Source of the DNA: Dastarcus helophoroides
Lineage: Eukaryota > Arthropoda > Insecta > Coleoptera > Bothrideridae
Reading direction: 5' to 3'
Assembly (NCBI GenBank): GCA_028583605.1
Contig: CM053326.1
Location: 30,425,431 to 30,489,430, forward strand
DNA: 64,000 bases
The translations under genes were made by a program, and so were the position numbers. Shown in pieces: positions 1 through 10,020 of the stretch (positions are counted from its first letter, which is position 1; every line of letters begins with the position of its first letter). The notes beneath the pieces are model-generated. The model was given only the letters and a program-made list of their open reading frames with translations, had not been told where the DNA came from and searched no databases.

Positions 1-10
1 CGTTCGCCTA

Positions 11-266
11 TCACTGGACTAACGTCTCGAGACCTGAATTACAATCGGCTTTATCTAAGGCAGCCACCGACTTCTGTTTGTTGCTGAAATCTTGCTGCTT
101 GCGGCGATGGTAACCCCATTTCACACCATACAAAGCGATTGTTATTATCAACACTAACATTAAACAAACACTTTGCTTTGAAGAAAGCTGACAAAAAAAT
201 CGCCAATTACCATTTTCATGTGTAATATTGACATTTCCAAAAAATTTAATTTGGAGCTGGAGCATT
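11..266 (-). CDS. Candidate last exon of a single-pass membrane protein
   Basis: An open frame on the minus strand ends at TGA (11-13). Read from 266 downward it encodes about 84 residues: a polar N-terminal half, a hydrophobic stretch (VCLMLVLIITIALYGVKW) that fits a membrane helix, then a basic stop-transfer run (HRRK) and a short polar tail ending ETLVQ. A tttag acceptor-like site sits just upstream (267-271), so I place an exon start at 266. The frame itself stays open to 316, but there it enters the terminus of the hAT element at 296, so the upstream Met is unlikely to be native. If the exon is real, that element lies in the preceding intron. I do not recognise the protein; it could be a chance frame. 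Confidence 0.3.
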
Positions 267-320
267 CTAAACGCACCAACCAAGTGGCAAAGAAGTAGGA
301 ATGCAACATCCTTCAAAGAA

Positions 321-404
321 GCATCGATGTTTGAACATCGATATTTTTTTCAATAAAACATCGATGTCTCAAACATCGATATTCGATAACGATACATCGA
401 TGCT
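321..404. repeat. Left subterminal CATCGATG palindromes
   Basis: Several copies of CATCGATGTTTGAACATCGA-like palindromes sit directly inside the left terminus of the hAT element. hAT transposases commonly bind short subterminal repeats, so these may be binding sites; that role is inferred. Confidence 0.6.
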
Positions 405-479
405 ATTCCAATTTTTCTTAAATATCTAATTTTGGGTTTAAGAAGTCAAAACTACAAAGGCGTAGAAAGGACTATAAGG

Positions 480-2912
480 ACATCTATTTAAAATAAATCT
501 TTTTAAAAATTTCAAGTTTAAGGTTAGTATTTCGACTTTTTTCTAAAAATTTTGAAATTAAAATTGAAATTTCGACTTTAATAATCTAGAGATATCGACT
601 TTAATCTCAAAATTTCGACCTTTTTCTCGAAAATTGGACGTTTTTCTCGAAATTTCGCCTCCCAATCTCGAAATTTAGACTTTTTTATAGAAATTCCGAG
701 ATTAATAAAGTTAAAATTTCGACTTTAATATCGAAATTTCGACTACAGATAAAATTGAAATTTTTGAGTTTTGAGAAAAAAGTGGAAATTTCGACGTTAA
801 TCTTAGAATTTTGAGAAAAAAGTGGATATTTTGAGATAAAGTCGAAATTTCGAGAAAACACTCGAAATTTCGCCACTAAACTCTTAAGTTTCTAAAATAT
901 ATTTTTTTTAATTTATCACCTTTCTATGCCAAATTTATTTAATTATGTGTTATGGAATGACAATTATTTCCCTTCCGAATTGAAACATATGTTTTTGAAA
1001 TAAAAATTTCTTTAGGCGCGTTGAGCTATTTTGGATAAGATTTCACATGTATCCAACATTCTCAACTGTTTAGATACGAGTTGGTTGGTTGTAAGTTTTC
1101 ATTTCTGTTGGCAATCTTCAAAACTCCCAAAATTTTTAATTTTTTTCCCTCCAAATTTTGGCTTCAAACTCAAAATCTGCGTTTGTTCAACCAAAGATTG
1201 GGTTTAGAGAAAGAGATTTTCAAAAAAAATAGACATTTACAAAATACAGTCTAAAATAGAAGAAGAACTTTAACATTGAAAAGTAAAATTCCAAATTTTA
1301 ACAATTTTCACTTTAATCTCAAATATTTATAAAACATGCTCGAATTTTCAATAAAAAATCAACTCCGGATTTAAAGAAAAAAGTTGAAATCTCGGGAAAA
1401 ACTGTAATTTATGAAAATATAATTTGGTTTAATAGTAAATTTTGAAAAATAAATGAATATTAAAAAGGTGGGAAATTTTGAAAAATAAATTAAAATTTTG
1501 CAAAACTTCGAAAATTTTATAAAAAGACTATTTGGAAAAATAATGAAATTTTTATAAAAAATTAAAATTTTCAAAAAAATTTAGGTTTTTCAAAAAAGTC
1601 GAAATTTTTATAAAATTAGTTTTAAAAAAGACTAAATTTTGCAAATATCCCAAACTTACAAAGGTCGGAATTTTTAAAATAAGTGAGGTTTTGAAAAAAC
1701 ATCAAATTTTAGAAATTTTGACCGAAGAGTTCAAAATTTATAAAAAAAATTTCACATAATTTTAAATTTTCCAAAGAGTAGAAATTTGTACAGACAAAAT
1801 TTGAATTAAAATTTTAATATTCGAAAATTATTGAAATTTTCATAAAAATTAAATATTTTCAATAAAAATAGATTTCCAAAAATATGGAAATTAGGAAAAT
1901 TCGATATTTTCAAAAGAGTTGAAATTTTGAAAAACTGTAAAAAATTTGTAGACAAAATTGAAAATGATTTGAAAAAGTCAAAATTTCCATAAAAAAGGTG
2001 AACTTTTTGAAGTTGCACTAATTTAATTTGAAAATAACTTATAATTTAAAAAAAATAAAGCTTTTCAGAAAAGGTTGAAATTTTGAAAAATAATCGTAAT
2101 TTTAAAAAGAAAAAAACTTTAAAATGGGGTCAAAAATTGAAAAAGTCAAAATTTTATAGAAAAATTGGAAAATTTCAGAAGATGCCCAAATCTTCAAGAA
2201 AAATTAAAATTCCTTTATTAAATACCAAAAAACCGAAAAGTCATTCTAATTTAAATTAAAAATATCAATTCTGGAAGCCGGAATTTTTAGAAAATAAAAA
2301 AAATCGAAATTTTGGGAAATAGCTAAGAATTTCAAAAATAAGTAAAATTTTGAAAGAATTTTGGAATTTAAAAAAAATTGGTATTTTCAAATAAGTTAAG
2401 ATTTGGAAATAACATCAAAATTTTCAATAAAATTAATCTAATATTTAAAAAAATGCCAAAATATTCAAAAAAATAAAGTTTTTAATAAAAAGCGAAATGT
2501 TTAGAAAATTATAATTTTAAAAAATTAAATGTTAAAAGAAGAAATTTAAATGTTGAAATTTTCATTAAATTTAAATTTTTAAAACAATTCAAGCATTTCA
2601 AAATAATGGTCAAAATTTTGAAAATAACTCTGAACATTTTAAAAAGTCAGTTAGATTTTTTTAAAATGTTAAACTTTAAAAATGTCGGATTTTAGAAAAA
2701 GCGAAGCTTTGACAATATATCGAATTTAAAATTTTTTGAAGTGTTACTAACTTTCATAAAAAAAGTCAAAATGTTTAAAAAAATTTGAATTTTTTTAAAA
2801 AACGAATTTTTCAAAAAATTTCAAATTTTCGAAAAAATTGAAATTTTGGAAAACAAACGAAGTTTGGGAAAATATCAAAATTTTTAACAATCGAAATTTT
2901 AAAAAATATCGA
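480..2912. repeat. Degenerate TCGAAATTTCGA minisatellite
   Basis: Imperfect units of about 18-20 bp in which TCGAAATTT or TTTTGAAAAAGTC recurs. The block is T-rich on the + strand up to about 690 and A-rich from about 700. Open frames here encode repeats rich in Asn, Phe, Lys and Ile and are by-products of the repeat. I see no gene. Confidence 0.75.
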
Positions 2913-3028
2913 CATCTTCATAATACGACATTGTTGGCGATGGCCATAGTTTCTCTATGGACCAATAGGTGGTAGTACTAAGAGTCACACGCTTGACGTC
3001 TGTGAATTCTTTAGTACTTACTTGTCGG

Positions 3029-3126
3029 AACATTTGTTAGCATTCGAGTTGGATATACCAAATTGACGAGAGCTAACAAGATCGAAACCGGTCTTTGGTT
3101 TCCAAACTTCGAATCTAATGAATGTT
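3029..3126 (+). ncRNA. Hammerhead ribozyme, copy 1 (degraded core)
   Basis: The order is stem I 5' strand ending ACCAAA (3057-3062), core TTGACGA (3063-3069), stem II GAGCT/AGATC around AACA, GAAA (3084-3087), a tiny stem III in ACCGGT (3087-3092), cleavage triplet GTC (3091-3093), then TTTGGT (3094-3099), which pairs back to ACCAAA. Stem I continues outward through ATTCGA/TCGAAT and AACATTTGTTAG/CTAATGAATGTT. GTC is the classic hammerhead triplet. Two defects stand out: the invariant first core C is T (3063), and stem II has a G-A mismatch, so this copy is probably weak or dead. Confidence 0.78.
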
Positions 3127-3405
3127 CAAACCTATTGGTCTGTGCATTATAGAATCCTTGTCTTCTGGGCACTCTCCTAGAGAGCAACCGCTTCGCTAGG
3201 TGGCAGTGTTTCAACTGTTGGTAGTTCAGCTACCTATGATTCACTATACACGCCTGGAGGGCTGCATGAATTTGTAGTCTAGGTTGCATTCTTCTTGCAT
3301 ACGACATTGTTGGCGATGGCCATAGTTTCTCTATGGACCAATAGGTGGTAGTACTAAAGAGTCACTCGCTTGACGCCTGTGATTGTTTTAGTACTTACTT
3401 GTCGG

Positions 3406-3503
3406 AACATTTATTAGCATTCGAGTTGGATATACCAAACTGACGAGATCTAACAAGATCGAAACCGGTATTTGGTTTCCAAACTTCGAATCTAATAAAT
3501 GTT
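3406..3503 (+). ncRNA. Hammerhead ribozyme, copy 2 (intact core)
   Basis: All conserved core positions are present: CTGACGA (3440-3446), stem II GATCT/AGATC (3447-3451 with 3456-3460) with loop AACA, GAAA (3461-3464) and triplet GTA (3468-3470), with cleavage predicted after 3470. Stem I pairs ACCAAA (3434-3439) with TTTGGT (3471-3476). After a small internal loop it continues as TTGGA/TCCAA, ATTCGA/TCGAAT and a perfect 12-bp AACATTTATTAG/CTAATAAATGTT. Stem III is only A-C/G-U within the self-complementary ACCGGT, a geometry known from newt satellite hammerheads that work best as dimers. A covariance-model match would settle the call. Confidence 0.85.
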
Positions 3504-3544
3504 CAAACCTATTGGTCTGTGCATTATAGAATCCTTGTCTTCTG

Positions 3545-3614
3545 GGAACTCTCCTAGAGAGCAACCGCTTCGCTAGGTAGGAACTCTCCTAGAGAGAAAC
3601 CGCTTCGCTAGGTG
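3545..3614 (+). repeat. 35-bp tandem duplication inside unit 2
   Basis: GGAACTCTCCTAGAGAG plus the following CTTCGCTAGGT segment occurs twice with a 35-bp period (3545 and 3580). Unit 1 has it once. It explains why unit 2 is longer. The copies differ at two positions. Confidence 0.9.
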
Positions 3615-3722
3615 GCAGTGTTTCAACTGTTGGTAGTTCAGCTACCTATGATTCACTATATACGCCTGAAGGGCTGCTTGATTTTGTAGTTTAGGTTGCA
3701 TTCTACTTGCATCTTCATAATA

Positions 3723-4500
3723 AGTTAAAACTTTTAATAAAAAGTTAAGATATTTAAAATTGTGCATATTTTGCAAATTTCGAAGTTTAAAAAAGTTTTT
3801 AAAACCAAAGATTACTTTCGAAGATTAAAATTACGCCTCAAATTTTGAGAAAAAATTACAACTTTCGAGAAAAACCCAAAATTTATAAAAATAAAATTGA
3901 AAATTTTGTACAATACAAAATTTTAGGAAAACTTTCGAGATTTTGCGAAAAATCTGAAGTTACAAAAATATGCAGTTTTCACGTAAAGCACAGCACAGCT
4001 ATTCACTTTTTTTACTTAAAAATTGACGACTTCTAGAAAATTTGTGATTTGGAAATTCGAGTCAAAATTTTGAGAACTCTGTTTTGGTTTTGATTTGGAA
4101 AGTTTTGTTTTTGTCTCAAAAATTGTTTTATTTCTAAAAATGATCATCTTTTTTCTAAAAATTTGGACTTTTTTTCATTATTTTTAAATTAAAATACGAA
4201 ATATAAAAATTAAAAGTTCAAAAAATTTAGAAAAAAAAGTTGTCCTAAAGGAACTGAAAATTTGAGGTTTAAACTAGAAATTTTACCAAAGATAAGAATT
4301 TTCTTTTTAACCGAAAATTTGAAAGAACAAATACTAAATAAATAATAAATATTTGTGAACTGAAAATTGAAATTTTAACAAATGTAGTTAAAGTTTTCAA
4401 AGTTAATACTCGTAAAATTTTTCTTAAAATTTTCATTTTTCGTTCAAAATTTAGCCTTTTTTATAGATTGCAAAATTAAAATAGCTAAACAGTGGATTTT
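3723..4500. repeat. Minisatellite, right part of the hAT element
   Basis: The same degenerate minisatellite as on the left of the ribozyme dimer, mostly A-rich to about 4060 and then T-rich patches near 4080-4170 and 4390-4470. No gene seen. Confidence 0.6.
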
Positions 4501-4637
4501 CAAAAAAGTGTTTAGTATACCTGCGGCATACAAATTTGGCAACAATTTGTTAAATATGCACTGCTGCCATCGCGTGACTATTTACGAAATTGTGTTGTCA
4601 ATTCTATGCAACAGATGAAGCTAATTCTGTGGCGATG

Positions 4638-4764
4638 TCATTCATCGATTTTTCAAACATCGTTAATAAACTAAACGATGTATCAATATTTTTCATGCGT
4701 TACCATCGATGTTGAAACATCAGTGTTTATAGGCGATACATCGATGGTTTGACAACATCGAACT
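4638..4764. repeat. Right subterminal CATCGATG palindromes
   Basis: ATCGATTTTTCAAACATCG, CCATCGATGTTGAAACATC and GATACATCGATGG mirror the left subterminal repeats and lie just inside the right terminus of the hAT element. Confidence 0.6.
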
Positions 4765-4780
4765 ATCGTTTGCATCCCTA

Positions 4781-7700
4781 CAAAGAAATTAATCACTAAT
4801 TTTAAACTTAGAGAATCCAAAAGACACAATATTGGATTTTGTAGAAATAGAAATGCTTTATGCAGCTGTTGATATCAACTTTTTTTTTCAGACATTTTAC
4901 AATTATAGTAAATATTTTCAAAAAAGATCAGAATCACTAGAAAAAAATCGGTGTATACGCTAAATGGCAAATCGAGATATTGAAAAACTAGAGATTTCTA
5001 GTCTCGAAAATGTTATTAAAACCAAAAAGTCCACACCGTTATCGCTGGTTTAATGTTTTAAATTTAAAATTCGGCTTTTTTCGAAATTTCAACTTTTATC
5101 TCGAAATTTCGACATTAACTCCAGACAAGAAAAAGTCGAAAACTCGACTATCTATTTCTCTCGAAATTTCTAGCCTTCAACCAAAATTTTGGTTTTTGAG
5201 TTTATCCTGATAATTTCCCAGAATTTCTGTTCTAAAATTTGACTTAAAATTTTGAATATCGCCTTTAAACCTAAATCTTTGTAAAATAAGTCAAAAGTTA
5301 GAGTTAAAACTGGAAATAGAGTAAACTGTTCTTTGTTAAAATATCGCATTTTTGGTCGACATTTTTGATTCAAACTCAAAAGATTATTTTTCGTTTTTTT
5401 TAATAACAAGGTCGAGATCTATATCAACATTTTTCTGAAAAAATTGAAATTTGGATTCTAAATTTTAGATGTCTACAAATTTTTCGAAAACAGTAAGTAA
5501 AGATAAAAATATTTTTCTTCTAAATTTGGGATTTAATGTCAACACTTTGACTTTAATCTAGAAATGTTGAATTTTATGTCAACATTTTGATTTCACTCTT
5601 GATGTGTCAATTTTAAATTCAGCATATCCAATTTTTGTACAAAATTTTGATTTAAAAGTAAAAAATATTGTTTGATGTTAAACACAAAAAATTGGAAAAG
5701 ATCGAAATTTCTAAAAAATATTAATTCCAGCTTAAACTTAAAAATTTTGCAAATAAGTTGAGATTTTGAGCAAAAAGTGAAAATTTATATCAACTGAATT
5801 TTCTAATCTAAAATAGGGAGTTTCAAAAAAGTCAAAGTGGTGAAAAAAAAACATGAAAACTCAAGAAGAAGCGTAAACATTACTAAACCAAATCACCTAT
5901 AGAAAAATGAGCTACTTTTCGAATTATCGAGTTTCAAAATTCAGTTTAAATCTAGTTGTAGCAAAAGTGCAGAATTCGAAATTTGTAGGTAAATTTCGAA
6001 GTTTTATACACAATTTCAAAAGTAAGATTTAAATTTTTAAAAGGGTCGAAATTTAAGTCGAAACTTCCAAAAAAGACAAAATAAAAACAAATAAATGCTT
6101 AACACTTTAACATTTTCAGAAAAAGTAGATCTTTTAAAAATATTAAAATTAAAAATGAAAAAGCATGTCACGTAAAAAAACGAAATTTTGAAAAAGAGCT
6201 GTGGAATTTTTCAGTAATGAAAAGTTTGAATCAAGTTTTAGGAGAGTTGAAATTTTCAAAATTACGTAACACTGTAATAAAGTTAGAAATCTGAAAGGGT
6301 GGAAATTTTGAAACATCTAAATTTTCAAAAAATAAAAATTAAAAAGCCAAAACCTCATTTTTTTCAATTTTTCAAAAGGAATAAATTTCATTAAAAACAT
6401 CGAAAATTTTGGGATTTCCAAAAAATTGAAAATATTTAGAAAAGGCCAAAGAATTAGAAATTTCCAGAAATAAGACGAAATTTTGAAATTAAAATCAAAA
6501 TCAAGTCATGAGAAAGTCAAAATTTTGAAAAAAGTCAACTTGTGAAGTAATCTAATTCTAGTAGACTAGTTTGAAACTAGTCAACCTTTTATAAGAGGCG
6601 ACATTTTCAAAATTACCATACGTAAAATTTTGAAAAAAGTTTAAACTTTGCCAAAAATAGTAATTCTGAATCAACTAAATTAAAAGAAGAACAAAATTTA
6701 AAAAGCCGAAAAGTCAAATTTTTTTAGTGTTTCAGAAAAGTCAAATTTCTTTTAAAAAGTAGAAAATTATGGAATTTCAGAAAGATTTGAAATATTCGAA
6801 AAAGTTAAAATAATAAACGTTTGAGAAATAGGCGAAATTTTGAAAATAAAGTCAGAATAAGTTAAAACTTGTTAAAAAGTCAAAGCTTTAAAAAAGGTCG
6901 AATTGAAATAAGACAAAATTTCCAATTACGTTGTCAAAATGTCAAAATATCCAAAATGTCAAAAAGTCAAAATTTCCAAAATGTCAAAAATTTAAGGAAA
7001 TTTTGAAATTTTAAAAAAGTAGTGATTTTCAAAGTCAAAATTTTGAGTCAAAGTCAAATTTCTGAACAAGGTAGAAATTTTCAAATAGCCGAAATTTTCC
7101 AAAAATTCGAAATTTTTAAATCTATTTTTTTCAGATATTTATAAACTTTAAAAAAAAATCAAATTTCTTTTAAAAAGTCGAAAATTATGGGATTTCAGAA
7201 AGATTTAAAATATTCGAAGGAGTTAAAAAAACAACAAACGTTTGAGAAATAGGTGAAATTTTGAAAATAAAGTCAAAATATTTGGAGTAAGTAAAAACTT
7301 GTAAAAAAGTCCAATCTTTAAAAAAACCCGAATTGAAAAAAAGTCAAAATTTCCAATTACATTGTCAAAAAGTCAAAATTTCCAAAATTTTAAAAAAAAT
7401 TAAGGAAATATTAAAATTTTGAGAAATTCGTAATTTTCGAATTCAAAATTTTGAGAAAAGTCGAAATTCTGTAAAAAAGTAGACATTTTCAAATAGTCAA
7501 AATTTTCCAAAAATCCGAAATTTTTAAATCTATTTTTTTCAAATATTCATAATTTTCAAACAAGTAGAATTTGCCAAAAAATATTTAAATAGGTTTGAAA
7601 TTTGCAAAACGTTCAAAAAAACGTTATCTTAAAAGCGTCGAAACTTTCAAAAAGTCAGTATATAGAAGAGTCGCAATTCTGAAATGAAAAAATTGGAAGT

Positions 7701-8066
7701 TGTGAAATTGTCGAAATTTTCCAAAAATTGTACATTTATCAACCAAGTTTTTTTCAACAGTTTTATTTTTTTAATATTTTTTTTAATCCGAAATATTTTC
7801 AAGGTTTTAGAAGAGTTGCAATTTTCAAAATAAAGTATAATTTTGAGAAAGTTAAACCTTTGGAAAAGTATAAATTTTGAAACGTCAAAATTTTCGAAAA
7901 AGCCGAAATTTAAACATCCAAAAAGATAAAATTTGTTTAAAATATTTCACAAAATGTCAAATTTCCTAAAAAAGTTGAAGATTTTTGAACTTCAAAATGA
8001 GTCAAACTATTTAAGATAAGTAAAAATAATCAAAATTTTGAGGAATAAACGAAATATCGAAAATAC
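4781..8066. repeat. Degenerate minisatellite block
   Basis: After about 200 bp of plain AT-rich sequence, the minisatellite resumes: T-rich to about 5230, then increasingly A-rich with units such as AAAGTCAAAATTTCCAAAAT. Two partly homologous stretches (about 6720-7130 and 7130-7540) share GTCGAAAATTATGG and nearby motifs, indicating local duplication. No gene seen. Confidence 0.7.
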
Positions 8067-8402
8067 TGTAACGAAATGTAAATTGTAGAATTTAGTGCAT
8101 AAGAAAAGTTTCTAGAAAGATCTGATAAGGGGAAAGCGGCCGCGATAACGAAGCAAAAGGCAGATAAGCGTTCCCGAAATTTCGGAAAACGATAAGCCTT
8201 ATCTGCCGGATTGTTCTAGAACCTGGAGGCCAAAACTATATAAAGCGGCCAGCTCTCCCTCGAGTAAGTCAGTAATTAGTGAGTTAGTAGTTAGAAGTAC
8301 ATAAGTCAGTTATTGTGCAGTTGTAGTGATCCGAGTTTAGTTTGGTAATAAAGTGGGTATTATGCAATGTGTTAATCAATTCGAACCAATAAGCCTGCAA
8401 CA
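8067..8402 (+). mobile_element. Solo LTR, family 1, forward
   Basis: The copy runs from TGTAAC to GCAACA and shares blocks along its length with the reverse copy at 14570-14944, such as a GATAAGCCTTATCTGCC block, a TATA region, a CTCGAG-TCAGT region and AATAAAGTGGG. It has LTR anatomy: TATATAA (8237-8243), an arthropod TCAGT initiator at 8269-8273 and AATAAA (8347-8352). No internal retroelement or second LTR in the same direction is present, so it is a solo LTR. The flanks show no clear duplication. The superfamily is probably Ty3/gypsy, judged from the 4-bp duplication of the sister copy. Confidence 0.75.
8237..8273 (+). promoter_or_regulatory. LTR core promoter: TATA box and TCAGT initiator
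   Basis: TATATAA at 8237 is followed about 32 bp later by TCAGT, the usual arthropod core-promoter spacing. It could still drive chance transcription from this solo LTR. Confidence 0.55.
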
Positions 8403-10020
8403 GTCAAAATATTTGAAAAAAATTAAATCTGTAAAAAAAAATCGAATTGAAAAACAAGCATAATTTTCAATGAAAGACCCACTGACAAAAATTCGAAATT
8501 CACAAAAATGTCAAAACTCTTATAGAGTCGAAATTTTTAAGAAAAAGACCTTAATTTTCAGTCAAAATTTTAAAAATAGCCGAAATTTGGAAAAGGTTGA
8601 AATTTTGAAATGTTGAAATTTACCAAATATTCGAAATATTAAAATCGGAATTTTCAAAATGAATATTTAAAAAGTCTCATATTTTCAAAACGTTAAAAAT
8701 GCAGTAATCTCAAAAGATTAGAAATTTTCAAAAAGTCATGATCTGCGCCGTCACAATTTTAAAAAAGTCGAAATTCTAAAAAAAGGGTATTATAAATTTT
8801 GAACTAGCTAAAATTTTCCAAAAGTTGGAAGTTTATCAACCAAGTTTTTTCAAACATTTATTAATTTTTGAATATTATTTTTAAAAAAGCCGAAATTTTT
8901 TCCAAGTTTTTGAAGAGTCGCAATTTCCAAAATTAAATGTAGGTATAATTTTTAGAAAATTAGAACTTTGAAAAAGTACAAATTTTGAAACATCAAGATT
9001 TTTGAAAAAACCGACATTTAAAAATCCAAAAAAGTTAAAATTTTCGGTAAATATTTCTCAAATTTCTCAAATTTCTTAAAAAAGTAGAAGAATTTTGAAT
9101 TTTAGAATGAGTCTCAAGAAAAGTGGATACAATCGAAATTTTAAGAAATTAACGAAATATCGAAAATTAGGTCATAATGTTTGGAAAAAGTGAAAACAGT
9201 AAAAAAAATTCGAATTAAAAAAAAACTTAATTTTCAATGAAGGACAAATTCTCAAAATTCACAAAAATGTCAAAACTGTTAGAAAAAGTAAAAATTTTGA
9301 AAAAAAAGTTATAATTTTCAGCCTAAATGTTAAAAATAGCCAACATTTTGAAAAAGGCAGAAATTTTTAGATGGTCAAAATTTACCAAAAATTCGAAATT
9401 TTTAGGTAAAGTTGAAATTTTCAAAAAAAGTCGAAATTTTCAAGAAATCGGAATTTTCAAAGACTAAATATTAAAAAAGTCTTAAAACTTTTAAAACTTT
9501 AAAAATGCAGTAATCTTAAAAGCTTAGAAATTTTCTAAAAGTCGTGATCTGCAAAGCGAAAATTTTAAAAAGAGTCGATATTCTAAATAGGAAATATTAT
9601 AAATTTTGAACTAGTCAAAATTTTCCATAAATTCTAAACTTTTTAAGCAAATTTTTTTAAAAGTTTATATTTTTCGAACAAATTTCTTGAGAAAAATCCA
9701 AATTTAGAAATAAACGGAATTTTCATCCAAATATTTACAAAATTTCGAAATTTTCAAAACGTTAAAACATTCGTAATCCTAAAAGTGTTGCAATTCTCAA
9801 TAATTCTTTCGGAAGATTTGAAAGGAGAGAGTGGAAAAGTCAAAATGTCAAAAAATATCTAACCTTTCAAGTTAACATTTTAGAAAATGTCGAAATTTTG
9901 AAAAAAAAGAATATTTTTGAAGGTATTCCAAAAAAGAAGAATTTTTTCAGTGGAAATTATCAAAAGAGCCTAATTTCTGAAAAAAGTCAAAATTTTACAA
10001 TAGTTTAAATTATCGAATTG
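8403..10020. repeat. Degenerate minisatellite block, A-rich
   Basis: Continues the block interrupted by the solo LTR, almost wholly A-rich on the + strand. Segments near 8780-9110 and 7680-8030 resemble each other (both contain AACCAAGTTTTTTTCAA-like motifs and the phrase that follows), a sign of segmental duplication. No gene seen. Confidence 0.65.

Larger units (their letters stand above)
2926..3709 (+). mobile_element. Retrozyme-like dimer with hammerhead ribozymes
   Basis: Two head-to-tail copies of one unit: 2925-3300 (376 bp) and 3301-3712 (412 bp, enlarged by an internal 35-bp duplication). The sequence is unlike the surrounding minisatellite. The insert is flanked by the direct repeat CATCTTCATAATA (2913-2925 and 3710-3722); because the unit ends in CAT, the true target duplication is 10-13 bp. 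Each unit holds a hammerhead ribozyme fold, with predicted cleavage sites after 3093 and 3470, 377 nt apart. There is no protein-coding frame. Tandem few-copy units of this length with a type I hammerhead and target duplications are the hallmarks of metazoan retrozymes, which spread as circular RNAs copied by LINE-type machinery. Membership is inferred from structure; activity is untested. Confidence 0.8.
296..4780. mobile_element. hAT-type element with minisatellite interior
   Basis: The left end reads TAGGAATGCAAC and the right end, reverse-complemented, TAGGGATGCAAA. The flanks are CAAAGAAG (288-295) and CAAAGAAA (4781-4788), an 8-bp target duplication with one mismatch, which is the hAT size. 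Both ends carry subterminal palindromes built on CATCGATG. No transposase is visible, so it is non-autonomous. The interior is the degenerate TCGAAATTTCGA minisatellite, into which the ribozyme dimer at 2926-3709 was inserted. About 140 bp of non-minisatellite sequence (4500-4640) precedes the right subterminal repeats. hAT assignment rests on the terminus and duplication size, not on a protein. Confidence 0.72.

Noticed and set aside
1371..2018. Minus-strand open frames rich in Asn, Phe and Ile (also 22104-22638, 29940-30736, 40522-40731 and others)
   Set aside because: They are translations of the AAATTTTGAAAA-type minisatellite; the same low-complexity peptide appears in several frames and blocks, with no domain.
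3011..3214. 67-codon minus frame in the ribozyme unit
   Set aside because: Antisense to the ribozyme and not kept in the second unit; a shadow of structured RNA sequence.
2925..3712. CRISPR-like or ordinary long satellite array
   Set aside because: Only two long units with target duplications and a ribozyme; no short repeat-spacer pattern, and a plain satellite would not explain the flanking duplication.
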